Shown: piece by piece, positions 18,919 through 27,341 of the stretch
How positions within the stretch are numbered: position 1 is the stretch's first letter
Layout: each line of letters starts with the position of its first letter
NCBI GenBank assembly: GCA_943913905.1
Contig: CALTZZ010000001.1
Span: 1-64,000, forward strand
Source: an uncultured Dermabacteraceae bacterium
Lineage (GTDB): Bacteria > Actinomycetota > Actinomycetes > Actinomycetales > Dermabacteraceae
Length of the DNA: 64,000 nucleotides
Direction: 5' to 3'
Made by a program: the position numbers and the translations under genes
Notes under the pieces: model-generated
Told to the model about the DNA's origin: nothing
Database searches by the model: none
What the model saw: the letters and a program-made list of their open reading frames with translations, nothing else

Positions 18919-19650
18919 CTAGAAGCCTTCTACGCGGTCCTTCGATAGGAACGCACCGTGCCCCGTGGTGACGTCCCAGCAGGTCATGCCTTTGCGTTCC
19001 GAGGCGCATACAACGCCGCCGTAGTGCACCTGTTTCCCGTATGCCAACGGCTGAGGTTCAACGCCGCCTTCAAACCATGCGGGATCTTTTGAGGGGACTC
19101 CAAGCGCTGGTGCCGTGTCGCCAGAGATCGGGATTTCGTTCTTCCATTTACCGCTCGGGTCTTTTTCCAGACCGAAGCTCGTCTTGAAGATCATGCAGCT
19201 GGCGTCTTCAACTGTTGAGATCTGGCACACAATATTGTCTGACGGGCTCGAGACAACGGCATAGCGCTGTCCGTCGGGCCCCTCCTTGAAGTTTGTGGCC
19301 GTGCCGGCTGTCTTCGGTAGCGGCCCGCCTACCCCTCGATACATGTACTTGGGGGCGTTACGCATCGGAACAGTGGGAGCCTTCGACCGCCCCTTGTTCC
19401 CTTGACCGACGGCCCCCGCGCCCAGAGGTTTACTTTTTTCCGTTTGGGTTTCTTGAGCTGAGGGTTCTTCACTGGGGGTTTCCACAACACCGGGTTTCGA
19501 TTCGTTCCCGGTCTTGGTTGTGGGCTCAACTTGAGCGGGTTCGCCACCACCGGGGCCAACCCCCATTGCGGCGCAGCCTCCCAGGAGAAACGCGGATGCG
19601 AGAGCAAGTGTGGGCGCGCCAAGACGGCATGCATTCCAGGGCCTATGCAT
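18919..19650 (-). CDS. Secreted lipoprotein with a conserved four-cysteine domain
   Basis: The start chosen is ATG 19648-19650, giving a lipoprotein signal (LALASAFLLGGC) whose Cys lies in a good lipobox. A long Pro/Glu/Thr/Lys linker of about 75 residues follows. The C-terminal domain opens YAVVSSPSDNIVCQIST and carries VEDASCMIF, VVCASERKGMTCWDVTTGHG and a final FLSKDRVEGF. Four cysteines spaced this way recur in actinobacterial hypothetical secreted proteins with an SPSxNIxC motif. The function is unknown; it is probably anchored to the outer face of the membrane. No partner gene is evident. Upstream extension beyond 19650 lacks signal character. Confidence 0.8.
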   Translation of the reverse strand: MHRPWNACRLGAPTLALASAFLLGGCAAMGVGPGGGEPAQVEPTTKTGNESKPGVVETPSEEPSAQETQTEKSKPLGAGAVGQGNKGRSKAPTVPMRNAPKYMYRGVGGPLPKTAGTATNFKEGPDGQRYAVVSSPSDNIVCQISTVEDASCMIFKTSFGLEKDPSGKWKNEIPISGDTAPALGVPSKDPAWFEGGVEPQPLAYGKQVHYGGVVCASERKGMTCWDVTTGHGAFLSKDRVEGF

Positions 19651-19750
19651 GGCCCCGAGGTTATCCCACTCGTCTTGAGGACAAGGCGTACGGGGATTCA
19701 TTTTGGCAGAGTGAAAACACACTCTTTTCTGTCGCTTTTCTCAAGTGAAG

Positions 19751-19789
19751 GGGCTTTAGGCCCCCCGACGTCGAAATCTAGGGCTTTAG
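19751..19789 (+). promoter_or_regulatory. Pair of direct repeats GGGCTTTAG upstream of the RHH gene
   Basis: GGGCTTTAG occurs at 19751-19759 and again at 19781-19789, exactly 30 bp apart (about three helical turns). The second copy ends 10 bp before the start of the ribbon-helix-helix gene. This is a plausible autoregulatory operator. The link is inference. Confidence 0.45.
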
Positions 19790-19798
19790 ATAGTTGTC

Positions 19799-19978
19799 AT
19801 GAACGCTTCAGCAGCCCATGTCCCGAAGAGGCAGTTCAATGTGCAGCTGCCTCCTGATCTCATCGCCGAGATCAAGCACGCCTCCATCGACGAAGGCCTG
19901 ACCCTCTCCGAGTTCGTGGAGAGCGTCTTGCGCGCTGGCCTGACCGCGAGAGTCTCGTCTCCCGCACTCGCCAGTTAG
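19799..19978 (+). CDS. Small ribbon-helix-helix DNA-binding protein
   Basis: The gene encodes only 59 residues. After a short N-terminal arm it has the strand FNVQLPPDLIAEI, then a helix and turn, then LTLSEFVESVLRAGL, the pattern of Arc/MetJ/CopG-type ribbon-helix-helix proteins. These dimerise through the strand and read DNA bases with it. The start ATG is preceded by a pair of GGGCTTTAG repeats. Its TAG overlaps the stop of the rhodanese gene on the other strand. No toxin gene adjoins it, so an antitoxin role is not supported by context. A small transcriptional regulator or autoregulator is more likely. Confidence 0.75.
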   Translation: MNASAAHVPKRQFNVQLPPDLIAEIKHASIDEGLTLSEFVESVLRAGLTARVSSPALAS

Positions 19979-20862
19979 CTGTTCGCCGGTCCGGTCTCCA
20001 CGAGTCGCGCATCGTCGCGTGACCATTCGGAGAACGAACCGGGGTACAGGTACACGTGCTCGAACCCCGCGAGGTCCATCGCCAGGAGGTTCACGGCAGC
20101 ACTCACACCGGAACCGCAGTAATTAAAGGTGATTCGTGGTTTCGTGACGCCGCGCTGCTCGAAGATGTCGCGGATCTCTTCTTCCGTGCGGAACGTGTAG
20201 TCGGAGTTCAAGACCTCGAGGTACGGAACGTTCTGCGCGCCGGGGATGTGCCCCGCACGCGGGTCGATGCTTTCGTTCCTCCCTTCGAACCGTTCGGCGG
20301 ATCGCGCATCAATGAGAACTGCCCCGCGGGTGGGCCCGGCGTGTGACACTTCGTCGATGCCTACGAGCCTCACGAACGGCTGGGTTCCAAAATCGACGGC
20401 CTCGCGCGCGTCGTTTCTGGTGGCCAGAGCCCCGTCTTCTCGCAGCCACGCGTCGAGCCCTCCGTCGAGCACCGCAGCGTTGACGCCCGAGAATCGCAGC
20501 ATCACCACGAATCGTGCCGCAGCCATGGGGTCGTTTTGGGCGTAGGCGATCACGGTGTCCTCGAAGCGAATACCGAGCCTGCCCAGGGTGTCGCCAAAGT
20601 CGTCGTCTGTGGGGAACGGGTGGCGTCCCGCGTCCGGTGCGTCGTCGCCGGTGAGGTCATGGTCGAGGTCCACGAAGATGGCGCCGGGGATATGCCCGTC
20701 AAGGTATGAGTCTCGGCGTGGTCCATCGGTGAGGTTCCAGCGCACGTCGGCCAGAATGAGCTCGCCTTCGCCCACCTGCCGACCGGGTGAGGTAGAGAGT
20801 TGTTCCGCGAGATCGCGGGCGCTTACGCGGACGGGCAGCTGAGTCCAGTCGAGTTCGCTCAT
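19975..20862 (-). CDS. Thiosulfate/3-mercaptopyruvate sulfurtransferase (tandem rhodanese)
   Basis: It transfers sulfane sulfur from thiosulfate or 3-mercaptopyruvate to a thiol acceptor. The 295 residues form two rhodanese domains. The N-terminal, non-catalytic one spans about 10-150 (DSYLDGHIPGAIFVDLD, with the GG-D-W boundary DGGLDAWLRE). The C-terminal one spans 165-290 with IDARSAERFEGRNE and the active-site loop CGSGVSA at Cys249. CGSGV[ST]A loops are commonest in the mercaptopyruvate type, but substrate choice is not certain. The gene is cytoplasmic, with no signal. It is convergent with the RHH gene and close to the HAD gene. Confidence 0.93.
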   Translation of the reverse strand: MSELDWTQLPVRVSARDLAEQLSTSPGRQVGEGELILADVRWNLTDGPRRDSYLDGHIPGAIFVDLDHDLTGDDAPDAGRHPFPTDDDFGDTLGRLGIRFEDTVIAYAQNDPMAAARFVVMLRFSGVNAAVLDGGLDAWLREDGALATRNDAREAVDFGTQPFVRLVGIDEVSHAGPTRGAVLIDARSAERFEGRNESIDPRAGHIPGAQNVPYLEVLNSDYTFRTEEEIRDIFEQRGVTKPRITFNYCGSGVSAAVNLLAMDLAGFEHVYLYPGSFSEWSRDDARLVETGPANS

Positions 20863-20883
20863 ATCCTCACCCTAGATCACGAC

Positions 20884-21735
20884 TCAGGGGCGCGCGACGG
20901 GTCCAAGCAAACTACCCGTGGCCCTCGTGCGGGCGCGCTGGGCGGCGGCCAGCACATGCGCGACTCCGGCGTGGGTGTTGGCGGGGGCGACGGCGGCGGC
21001 TGCAGCGATCACGTCAGGGTGTGCATTGCGTACGGCGAACCCCACGCCGGCCCATTCGAGCATGGGGAGATCGTTTGGCATGTCTCCCACGGCCCACACC
21101 TGGTCACGGGGGATTTTTCGGGCGGCACAGTAACTGATCAGGGCCGACGCCTTCGAGACACCGGGAGGGCTGAGCTCCGCGAGTCCGTCGTTCGTCGACA
21201 CGTGGAGGTCGGCGAGGTCGCCAACGGCCGCCGTCACCTCTCGATGAAACTGTGCAGGTTCGAGGACACTCGATTTCACGAGGATTTTCCCGGCAGGGAC
21301 CGTGATGGCATCAAGTGGGGCAATGGTCGCGGTGGGATCATCATCGCGTTCGCTCACCCCCGCTGGCGGGCTGCTGGGATAGGCGGGGTCGCGCCAGAAA
21401 CCTTGCGTGGTTTCGGCGCTCATGCTGACGCCCGGGATCGCCACTACGGCTTCTACCACGGTTCGAGTGTGCTCGGGCGTGAAGGCTCGCAGCACGCGCA
21501 CCTCGCCGGTCCGGGGCACGTATTCGAATGCGCCGTTCGCGCACAGGATGGTGCCACCGGGAACGTCGGTAAGGTGACTGAGCCAGCGTGGCGGCCGCGC
21601 GGTCACGATGAGGACATCGATGCCGGTGCGCCCGGCAGAATCCACCGCGTCACGCAACGCATCGGGGATCTGGCCGGCGGCATCGGCGAAAGTTCCATCA
21701 AAATCGGATGCCACGAGCGACGGACCTTCGAACAT
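20884..21735 (-). CDS. HAD-superfamily Cof-type phosphatase
   Basis: This second Cof-type HAD phosphatase has 283 residues. Motif I is ASDFDGTFADAAG near residue 10, motif II is LIVTARPPRW, the Lys region is PPGVSKASAL, and motif IV is AVGDMPNDLPML. All catalytic residues are present. I chose ATG 21735 because GGAGGGGG lies just upstream as a strong ribosome-binding site; longer frames add unrelated sequence. It is divergent from the PfkB kinase gene with only 45 bp between starts, so the two probably share a control region. A sugar-phosphate phosphatase beside a sugar kinase suggests linked carbohydrate metabolism. Confidence 0.9.
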   Translation of the reverse strand: MFEGPSLVASDFDGTFADAAGQIPDALRDAVDSAGRTGIDVLIVTARPPRWLSHLTDVPGGTILCANGAFEYVPRTGEVRVLRAFTPEHTRTVVEAVVAIPGVSMSAETTQGFWRDPAYPSSPPAGVSERDDDPTATIAPLDAITVPAGKILVKSSVLEPAQFHREVTAAVGDLADLHVSTNDGLAELSPPGVSKASALISYCAARKIPRDQVWAVGDMPNDLPMLEWAGVGFAVRNAHPDVIAAAAAVAPANTHAGVAHVLAAAQRARTRATGSLLGPVARP

Positions 21736-21780
21736 AACCCCCTCCGTTTCGCATTGTGGCTGCCGTGCAAGGATATGGCA

Positions 21781-22764
21781 ATGGCACGCGTCCTCCACAC
21801 AGCACAGGCCCTCGTTGACATCGTGATCGAGGTTCCGCATCTTCCTTCACGGGGCAATAACGCGAATGCTCTCTCGCTGCCCACCTCGCACGCTGGCGGG
21901 GCGGTCACCATCTTGGCGGCTGCCGCGCGGAGCGGTGCTCGGGCCGCTCACGGAGGAGCCCACGGTGAAGGCCCCAACGGGGATCTGGTGCGTGCCACGT
22001 TGCTCGACAACAACGTCACGATCACGTCTCCCGCGGTCGAAGGTAAGGACACGGGCAGCTGCTACGTGTTCGTGGAGCCGTCGGGCGAACGCACTTTCGT
22101 CACGTGTTATGGGGCCGAACGGGACATCACCGTGGAGTCCCTTGCCACTCTTGCACCCGAGCCCGGAGACATCGTGTGCGTGAGCGGCTACAGCCTGTTT
22201 GAGCCCACGCGCGATCCTCTCCTGGGCTGGCTTGAGTCACTTCCGGCTGCCGTGACCATCGTGCTCGACCCTGGCGCGCCCTTCGATCACTTCCCCGACG
22301 GCCTGCGCGAACGGATGCTGCGGCTCGTTGACGTGTGGACATCGAACGCGGATGAAGCTCGAGACATCAGTGGTCACGCGGCAGACGTCGGCCCCCGCGA
22401 CACCTTCCCCGCTCTCCGCTCCCTCCTGCCCGAGGGTGCGGCGGTCATCATCCGTGATGGGGCCGACGGCTGCTACCTCAGCACCGCGGACGCCCTCACC
22501 GTGATGCACGTGCCCGGATTCCCACAAACGCCAGTCGACACGAACGGCGCTGGCGACACCCACACCGGGATCCTCCTCGGCGAACGCAGCCAGGGCACTG
22601 CCTGGCTCGAGGCAGCGCAGCGCGCCAATGCCGGCGCAGCCATTAAGGTCACCCGTAAAGGTCCCGTGAACGCCCCCACACGGGCGGAGATCACGGAGTT
22701 CTTAAACCGAAAAAAGACGGATAGTTCTCCCCCGCCCTATTACACGCGGCGCCCAGCCGGATAG
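21781..22764 (+). CDS. PfkB-family carbohydrate/nucleoside kinase
   Basis: This is an ATP-dependent kinase of the ribokinase/PfkB family, 327 residues. The N-terminal substrate-side GG is in SHAGGAVTILAAAARSGA. The C-terminal signature DTNGAGDTHTGILL holds the anion-hole GAGD and catalytic Asp. I prefer ATG 21781 to the ATG at 21775 because AAGGA (21769-21773) is then at a normal spacing of 7 nt. The upstream frame is open for far longer but has no relation to kinases. The last 20 residues are polar and may be disordered. The substrate is unknown; a sugar or nucleoside is likely. Confidence 0.9.
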   Translation: MARVLHTAQALVDIVIEVPHLPSRGNNANALSLPTSHAGGAVTILAAAARSGARAAHGGAHGEGPNGDLVRATLLDNNVTITSPAVEGKDTGSCYVFVEPSGERTFVTCYGAERDITVESLATLAPEPGDIVCVSGYSLFEPTRDPLLGWLESLPAAVTIVLDPGAPFDHFPDGLRERMLRLVDVWTSNADEARDISGHAADVGPRDTFPALRSLLPEGAAVIIRDGADGCYLSTADALTVMHVPGFPQTPVDTNGAGDTHTGILLGERSQGTAWLEAAQRANAGAAIKVTRKGPVNAPTRAEITEFLNRKKTDSSPPPYYTRRPAG

Positions 22765-22798
22765 CATCGAAACATCCCTCCAACGAAAGGCAATCCCC

Positions 22799-23905
22799 AT
22801 GGAAGCCATCCTCGGGCTCGGTGTGGGCGCAATCGTCCTCATCATCGCAGTTCTGGTCATTTTCGCCCTCCTGTTCGGCGGGCTCCGCACGTCGATCTTC
22901 TTCACCGTGAAGACGCAGGAAAACGTGATCGTGGAACGCTTCGGCAAGTTCCTCCGCGTTGCCAAACCTGGTCTCAACACGAAGACCCCGTTCATTGACA
23001 CTCTGACGCGCCCGATCTCACTGCGGATCCAGCAGCTCGAGGTCAACATCGAATCCAAAACCAAGGACAACGTGTTCGTGACCGTTCCGGTCGCCGTCCA
23101 GTTCGTGATTCGTGACGACCAGGTGCAGGACGCCTACTACCGTCTCTCCAACCCGGAAGCACAGATCCGCTCGTATGTGTTCGACACCGTTCGGTCCGCG
23201 CTCTCGGGTCTTGACCTCGACCAGGCCTTCGAGTCGAAGGACGACATCGCGCGGTCGGTCGAAGCAACGCTCAGCACCCGCATGCAGGAGTTCGGCTTCA
23301 ACATCGTGAACACGCTGGTGCAGGACATCTCCCCGGATCAGCGCGTGCGTGACTCGATGAACTCGATTAACGCTGCCCAGCGTGACCGTGTTGCCGCGCA
23401 GTCCCTCGCCGAAGCAGACAAGATCAAGCGCGTGACGCAGGCGGAAGCCGAGGCCGATTCGAAGCGCCTCCAGGGTGAAGGTGTGGCCGCACAGCGCAAG
23501 GCGATTGCCATGGGTATCGCCGAACAGTACGAGATGCTCCGCAAGGTGGGAATCGAAGGGACGGCCGAGCAGCTCCTGCTCATGACCCAGTACTTCGACA
23601 CTATGCAGGACGTGGCACGCAACGGCCGCTCCAACGTGCTGTTCCTTCCCTCGAACCCCGGTTCCGTGGGCTCGATGGGCGAAGAGATCCGCTCCGCGCT
23701 CCTTCAGGCCCAGGTCTCGGAAGACGCGATGCACTCCGACGGTTCGACCGTGGAACCGGCTGGTGGAGACGACGACGGCGAGGCACGCCGGGCCCGCGAG
23801 GACGCTCGACGCGAAGCCGCAGCCCGTTCTCAGGAGGCCAAACGCCGCGCTCGTGAGCAGGCCGAGATGATTCAGCGTCAGGCCCAGGAGCGTTTCGGTC
23901 ACTGA
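22799..23905 (+). CDS. SPFH/Band 7 (stomatin-like) membrane protein
   Basis: This 368-residue membrane-scaffold protein has one N-terminal anchor (residues 6-27) and a Band 7 domain (about 35-200). Signatures are VKTQENVIVERFGKFLRV and NVFVTVPVAVQFVI, followed by a long Ala/Glu/Arg coiled coil with AQSLAEADKIKRVTQAEAEA. A charged tail rich in Asp, Glu and Arg ends the protein. Such proteins form oligomeric cages or microdomains that protect or organise membrane proteins and proteases; QmcA/HflK are relatives. No NfeD partner is visible. The gene follows the PfkB gene by 34 bp and ends at a very strong terminator. Confidence 0.93.
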   Translation: MEAILGLGVGAIVLIIAVLVIFALLFGGLRTSIFFTVKTQENVIVERFGKFLRVAKPGLNTKTPFIDTLTRPISLRIQQLEVNIESKTKDNVFVTVPVAVQFVIRDDQVQDAYYRLSNPEAQIRSYVFDTVRSALSGLDLDQAFESKDDIARSVEATLSTRMQEFGFNIVNTLVQDISPDQRVRDSMNSINAAQRDRVAAQSLAEADKIKRVTQAEAEADSKRLQGEGVAAQRKAIAMGIAEQYEMLRKVGIEGTAEQLLLMTQYFDTMQDVARNGRSNVLFLPSNPGSVGSMGEEIRSALLQAQVSEDAMHSDGSTVEPAGGDDDGEARRAREDARREAAARSQEAKRRAREQAEMIQRQAQERFGH

Positions 23906-24000
23906 CGCGCTCGACGCCGGCGTCTTCACGCTGAGACGTCGCGCAAGATTTCGAGTCGTTTTCCACGTGAGTGTCACAAGCTCAGCGACACACTGTAGTT

Positions 24001-24045
24001 ACCGGGGTGCCCGCCACAATGGATGGCGGGCACCCCGGTTTTTCT
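24001..24045. terminator. Strong intrinsic terminator
   Basis: A perfect 16-bp stem, ACCGGGGTGCCCGCCA (24001-24016) with TGGCGGGCACCCCGGT (24024-24039), has a 7-nt loop and is followed by TTTTTCT. It serves the SPFH gene and overlaps the end of the convergent glutaminase gene. Confidence 0.92.
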
Positions 24046-25054
24046 ATTGCGGCATCGGCGAATCGTCGAGCTCAACGTGCTTTTCAGCGCGCTTTTCGAA
24101 GCTCGGTGCACCCGTCCCATCGAGGAGGTGCAGGCGGTAGTCGTCGCTCATCTTCTCGAAGGCGATCTGCCCGAGCGATGAGTTCCCGTGACGGTCAAGG
24201 TGCGGCGCATAGGTGGCGATTCCGGCACGGTCCGGAAGGCTCGCCATGATGCCGCCGCCCACGCCGCTCTTCGCAGGAATCCCTACTTCAGTAGCCCAGT
24301 CACCAGCGGAGTCATACATTCCGCAGGTGAGCATCACGCTCATCACCTGTCGGGCAGTGAGCTGGGCGAACACCCGCTCACCCGTGCACGGGTTAATGCC
24401 ACCGTTGGCGAGCGTGGCTGCCATCTTCGCGAGGTCTGACGCCGTCACAAGGACCGCGCATCCGCGCAGATACCCTTCGATGACGTCGTCGACTTTGCCG
24501 TTGAGAGCCCCCGTGGATCGAAGCATGTAGGCGAGGGCGCGGTTCCGGTCTGCCGTCCCCATTTCTTCGTCGAACGTGGCCTCGTGCACCTCAAGTTCGC
24601 GCCCCGCGGCACGGTTGAGCGTATCGCTCAGTCGATCCCACCGTTCCGCAGCGCTCTTGCCGAGCATCGAATGAGTCACGAGGGCGCCCACGTTCACCAT
24701 CGGGTTCTTTGGGATGCCCAGTTCGCCGTCGATCGAGAGGGCGCTGAAGTCTTCACCGCTCGGCTCTACGTCAACGCTGCGCAGCACGGTGCCGAGCCCG
24801 TTGTGGTCGATCGCGGCGCCGTATGCGAACGCCTTCGAAATGGATTGGACCGTGAAGTGGTGGTCGCTACCGCCCGCTGTCGCATCGCCGTCCACGGTGC
24901 AAATGGCGATGCCCACGTGGTCCGGTTCCACGTCGTGCAAACGTGCGAGCGGCGGGATATCGCCATCAACTTTGGACCCGCGGAGGGTCGTGACTAGGTC
25001 GTCGAGGTACTGCTGAAGGGCGGTGTCGTCAGCGTTTCGGGAGGAGCGAGTCAT
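24044..25054 (-). CDS. glsA: Glutaminase
   Basis: It hydrolyses L-glutamine to glutamate and ammonia. The 336 residues have the beta-lactamase-like glutaminase fold. The catalytic SISK (Ser71-Lys74) lies in FTVQSISKAFAYG. Further conserved blocks are KNPMVNVGALVTHSML, a Tyr in LAYMLRSTG, and SGVGGGIMASLPDRAGIA with the late catalytic loop. The usual Glu/Asn/Tyr ligands are present. A 25-residue N-terminal extension and a short charged C-terminus are unremarkable. The gene overlaps the end of the frameshifted aldo/keto reductase by 26 nt, so the two were probably one operon. Confidence 0.95.
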   Translation of the reverse strand: MTRSSRNADDTALQQYLDDLVTTLRGSKVDGDIPPLARLHDVEPDHVGIAICTVDGDATAGGSDHHFTVQSISKAFAYGAAIDHNGLGTVLRSVDVEPSGEDFSALSIDGELGIPKNPMVNVGALVTHSMLGKSAAERWDRLSDTLNRAAGRELEVHEATFDEEMGTADRNRALAYMLRSTGALNGKVDDVIEGYLRGCAVLVTASDLAKMAATLANGGINPCTGERVFAQLTARQVMSVMLTCGMYDSAGDWATEVGIPAKSGVGGGIMASLPDRAGIATYAPHLDRHGNSSLGQIAFEKMSDDYRLHLLDGTGAPSFEKRAEKHVELDDSPMPQ

Positions 25055-25975
25055 TCAATTTCTCGATGTCTGTTGGGGTCAGGGTCAGGTCTAAGGCACG
25101 GGCGCTGTCGGCAATGGATTCTGGGCGGGACGCGCCGGGAATCGGCAGGACGTGATCGCCGAGAGCCATCTCCCACGCGAGCGTCACCTGTTGCGGGCTC
25201 ACGCCGTGGCTCGCGGCCACGTCTGCGATCACGGGGAATCGTTCGCCCACGACTGCCGCGTCGCCTCCGGTGCCACCGAGCGGTGACCACGGCACGAACG
25301 TGACGCCGTGTTCCGCGCAGAACCGGAGCTCCTCGTAGCTGGTGTGGTTGAAGCGGGGTGAGAACTCGTTCTGCACGGCGGCGAGGTTCCCCCTCCCCCC
25401 AGAACGTCGAGCGCGATCTCAATTTCTTCGATGCTTGCGTTCGAGATACCGATGTTCTCCACGTGCCCCTCGTCTTGGAGCACGGCGAGGGTTTCGATCG
25501 CTTCCGCGTATGGGCGCGTGCGGTCCGGGCGGTGCAGGTAGTAGAGGTCGATCGACTCCACTCCGAGGTTGATTTTCGACTTCACAACTGCCGTACGCAG
25601 GTACCCAACGGACGAGTCACGCCCCCACGTTTCGCCATCCCCACGCGTGATCCCGCCTTTCGTCGCGATCGTGAGGGTGGACGGGTCAAAGCCGGGGCGG
25701 TTGGCGGTGTAATGGCCGACGGCGTCTGCGACGGTCCGCTCGTTGTGCCCCATCGTGTCGAAGCTCGGCGCGTAAATGTCGGCGGTGTCGATCAGCGTGA
25801 TGCCAGCGTCGAGCGCCGCGGCCACAACGTCGCGTGCCGTAGCAGTGCTGACGGCGTCGCCGCGACCCATGGAGAGGGGCATCGCCCCGAGTCCCAGAGC
25901 ACTCACCGTGCGCCGCCCAATCCGTCGGCCGGTCGATTCGGCAGCTCCTGCGTCTGAAGTCGGCATCGTAGTCAT
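25029..25975 (-). pseudogene. Aldo/keto reductase disrupted by a frameshift in a G-tract
   Basis: The N-terminal part (from ATG 25975) reads through GLGAMPLSMG, the catalytic DTADIY, ATKGG and YYLHRPD (Asp, Tyr, Lys and His of the AKR tetrad). It then goes out of frame at the minus-strand tract GGGGGGAGGGGG around 25390-25405. The C-terminal part continues in another frame as VQNEFSPRFNHTSYEEL and ends with PTDIEKLNDSLLPKR. Adding one base in the tract restores a normal AKR of about 315 residues. It would be an NADPH-dependent carbonyl reductase. The indel may be a real slippage mutation, a switchable tract or a sequencing error at a homopolymer. Confidence 0.85.
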
Positions 25976-26063
25976 GCGATAACCCTACGCAGGGCCCCTG
26001 CATGCACGTATAGCGGTCGCCGTCGGCCCAAAGGCAAATGCCAAGGGAGGCCAAAACGGCAAA

Positions 26064-27146
26064 CTACCTAACAGTCTGGGGACAAAACGCCTGATAGCGC
26101 TCAAACGCCGGATTGTTTGTGCCGCGGGTCGTGGTGCCCTCGATGAACTCCCACTCGAACACGTGACGTTGATACGGCTCGCTGCTCCCCGCCACAGCGC
26201 GATCCACCACGATCTGCGCAATGCGGTCAAAGAGATTTGGGACGCCGTAGTGGCTCACGCTGTCGTCCAAGAATTGATCCTGGGGACACGACCCGATCGT
26301 GATGATTTCAAGGTCATGCGGGACCGCAACGTTGAGAACCGTTGCACACCGCACCAGAAGCGTCGCCACTTGCCAATCGAGCGCCACCACCGCTGTGGGG
26401 CGGTCCGGGCTGATCAGAAGCTCCCGGCAGTAGCGCATCATCTCGTGCGGTTTCGTTCCCGCACTCAAGAACGAACGAGCATCATCGGGCAGATCGCCCT
26501 GGGCCAGCATCGCGTCGTAAAACGCGTGAGCGGGCGAAGGGTAAGACGGCCGCGATGCGAAGCTCGGAACCTTGCGGGCTAGCAGCGCCACACGTTCGTG
26601 ACGCGAACGCAAGTGAGCGTAGGCGCGTGCCACGGCGGAACTGGCGCTCGACGAAATGACGTCGAAGCCGTCGGCCTCCAATTTTTCCGAATACACAACG
26701 AGCTGCACACCGGAACGGGCCAGAGCGCTGAGCCGTTCGTGCGCATCCGGCTCCGAATCCACCCAGTTCACAAATGCAGCATCCGAGGCGTAGCCGCTCA
26801 GAAACTCCGACCACGTGTCATCGGCAAGCACCACGGTCGACAGCTTCCGGGGGCGCGCTGCGGCACGCACCGCATGTGCCACCTGATGCCCCCACGGGTC
26901 AGACACAGTGCCCAGAGCCAGCACGATCGCGTCTGACTTTCCAGTGCGCATCGCACGCGCATACCGATTCGGCGCGTACCCGAGCTTCTTAGCGGACGCT
27001 CGCACCTTTCGCTTCGTTGCCTCCGAACCGGACGAGCCAGCGCCACCACGCCCGGAAAGGACGAATGAAGCCGTCGCCAGCGACACGCCCGCGTCTCGCG
27101 CAACTTCCCTCAGGGTGACGCTCTTTTTCTTGCCAAGCTCACTCAC
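26064..27146 (-). CDS. LacI-family transcriptional regulator
   Basis: This 360-residue repressor has an N-terminal helix-turn-helix (VTLREVARDAGVSLATASFVLSG, residues 10-32) and a hinge helix with LGYAPNRYARAMRTG. The periplasmic-binding-protein-like effector domain follows. It has unusual features, such as the SYPSPAHAFYDAML stretch and a late Cys in GSCPQDQFLDDS. These may make the effector pocket atypical. No sugar-transport operon adjoins it; the next gene on this strand is the broken aldo/keto reductase. The target is unknown. The start ATG 27146 directly precedes the HTH with a basic arm (SELGKKKS). Confidence 0.9.
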   Translation of the reverse strand: MSELGKKKSVTLREVARDAGVSLATASFVLSGRGGAGSSGSEATKRKVRASAKKLGYAPNRYARAMRTGKSDAIVLALGTVSDPWGHQVAHAVRAAARPRKLSTVVLADDTWSEFLSGYASDAAFVNWVDSEPDAHERLSALARSGVQLVVYSEKLEADGFDVISSSASSAVARAYAHLRSRHERVALLARKVPSFASRPSYPSPAHAFYDAMLAQGDLPDDARSFLSAGTKPHEMMRYCRELLISPDRPTAVVALDWQVATLLVRCATVLNVAVPHDLEIITIGSCPQDQFLDDSVSHYGVPNLFDRIAQIVVDRAVAGSSEPYQRHVFEWEFIEGTTTRGTNNPAFERYQAFCPQTVR

Positions 27147-27341
27147 AGCCCCGTCACCGTCGCCCTCTTCCTGGGTGCTCGAAAGATACGAGATAAATAT
27201 TTGCCGTTCAAGTTAACATACGAAACAATCGGTCAGGAGACATGGCACACGGTTACGTGCTTTCCTATCCATCCTGTGTCGGACATACCGGATCACACAC
27301 CTGCACAATAATCCCCGCCCACTCGTGCATACGATGGAGGC

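Noticed and set aside
20800..21780. Long N-terminal extension of the PfkB kinase
   Set aside because: The 327 residues upstream are antisense to the HAD phosphatase gene and have no kinase-like sequence. ATG 21781 has a good ribosome-binding site.
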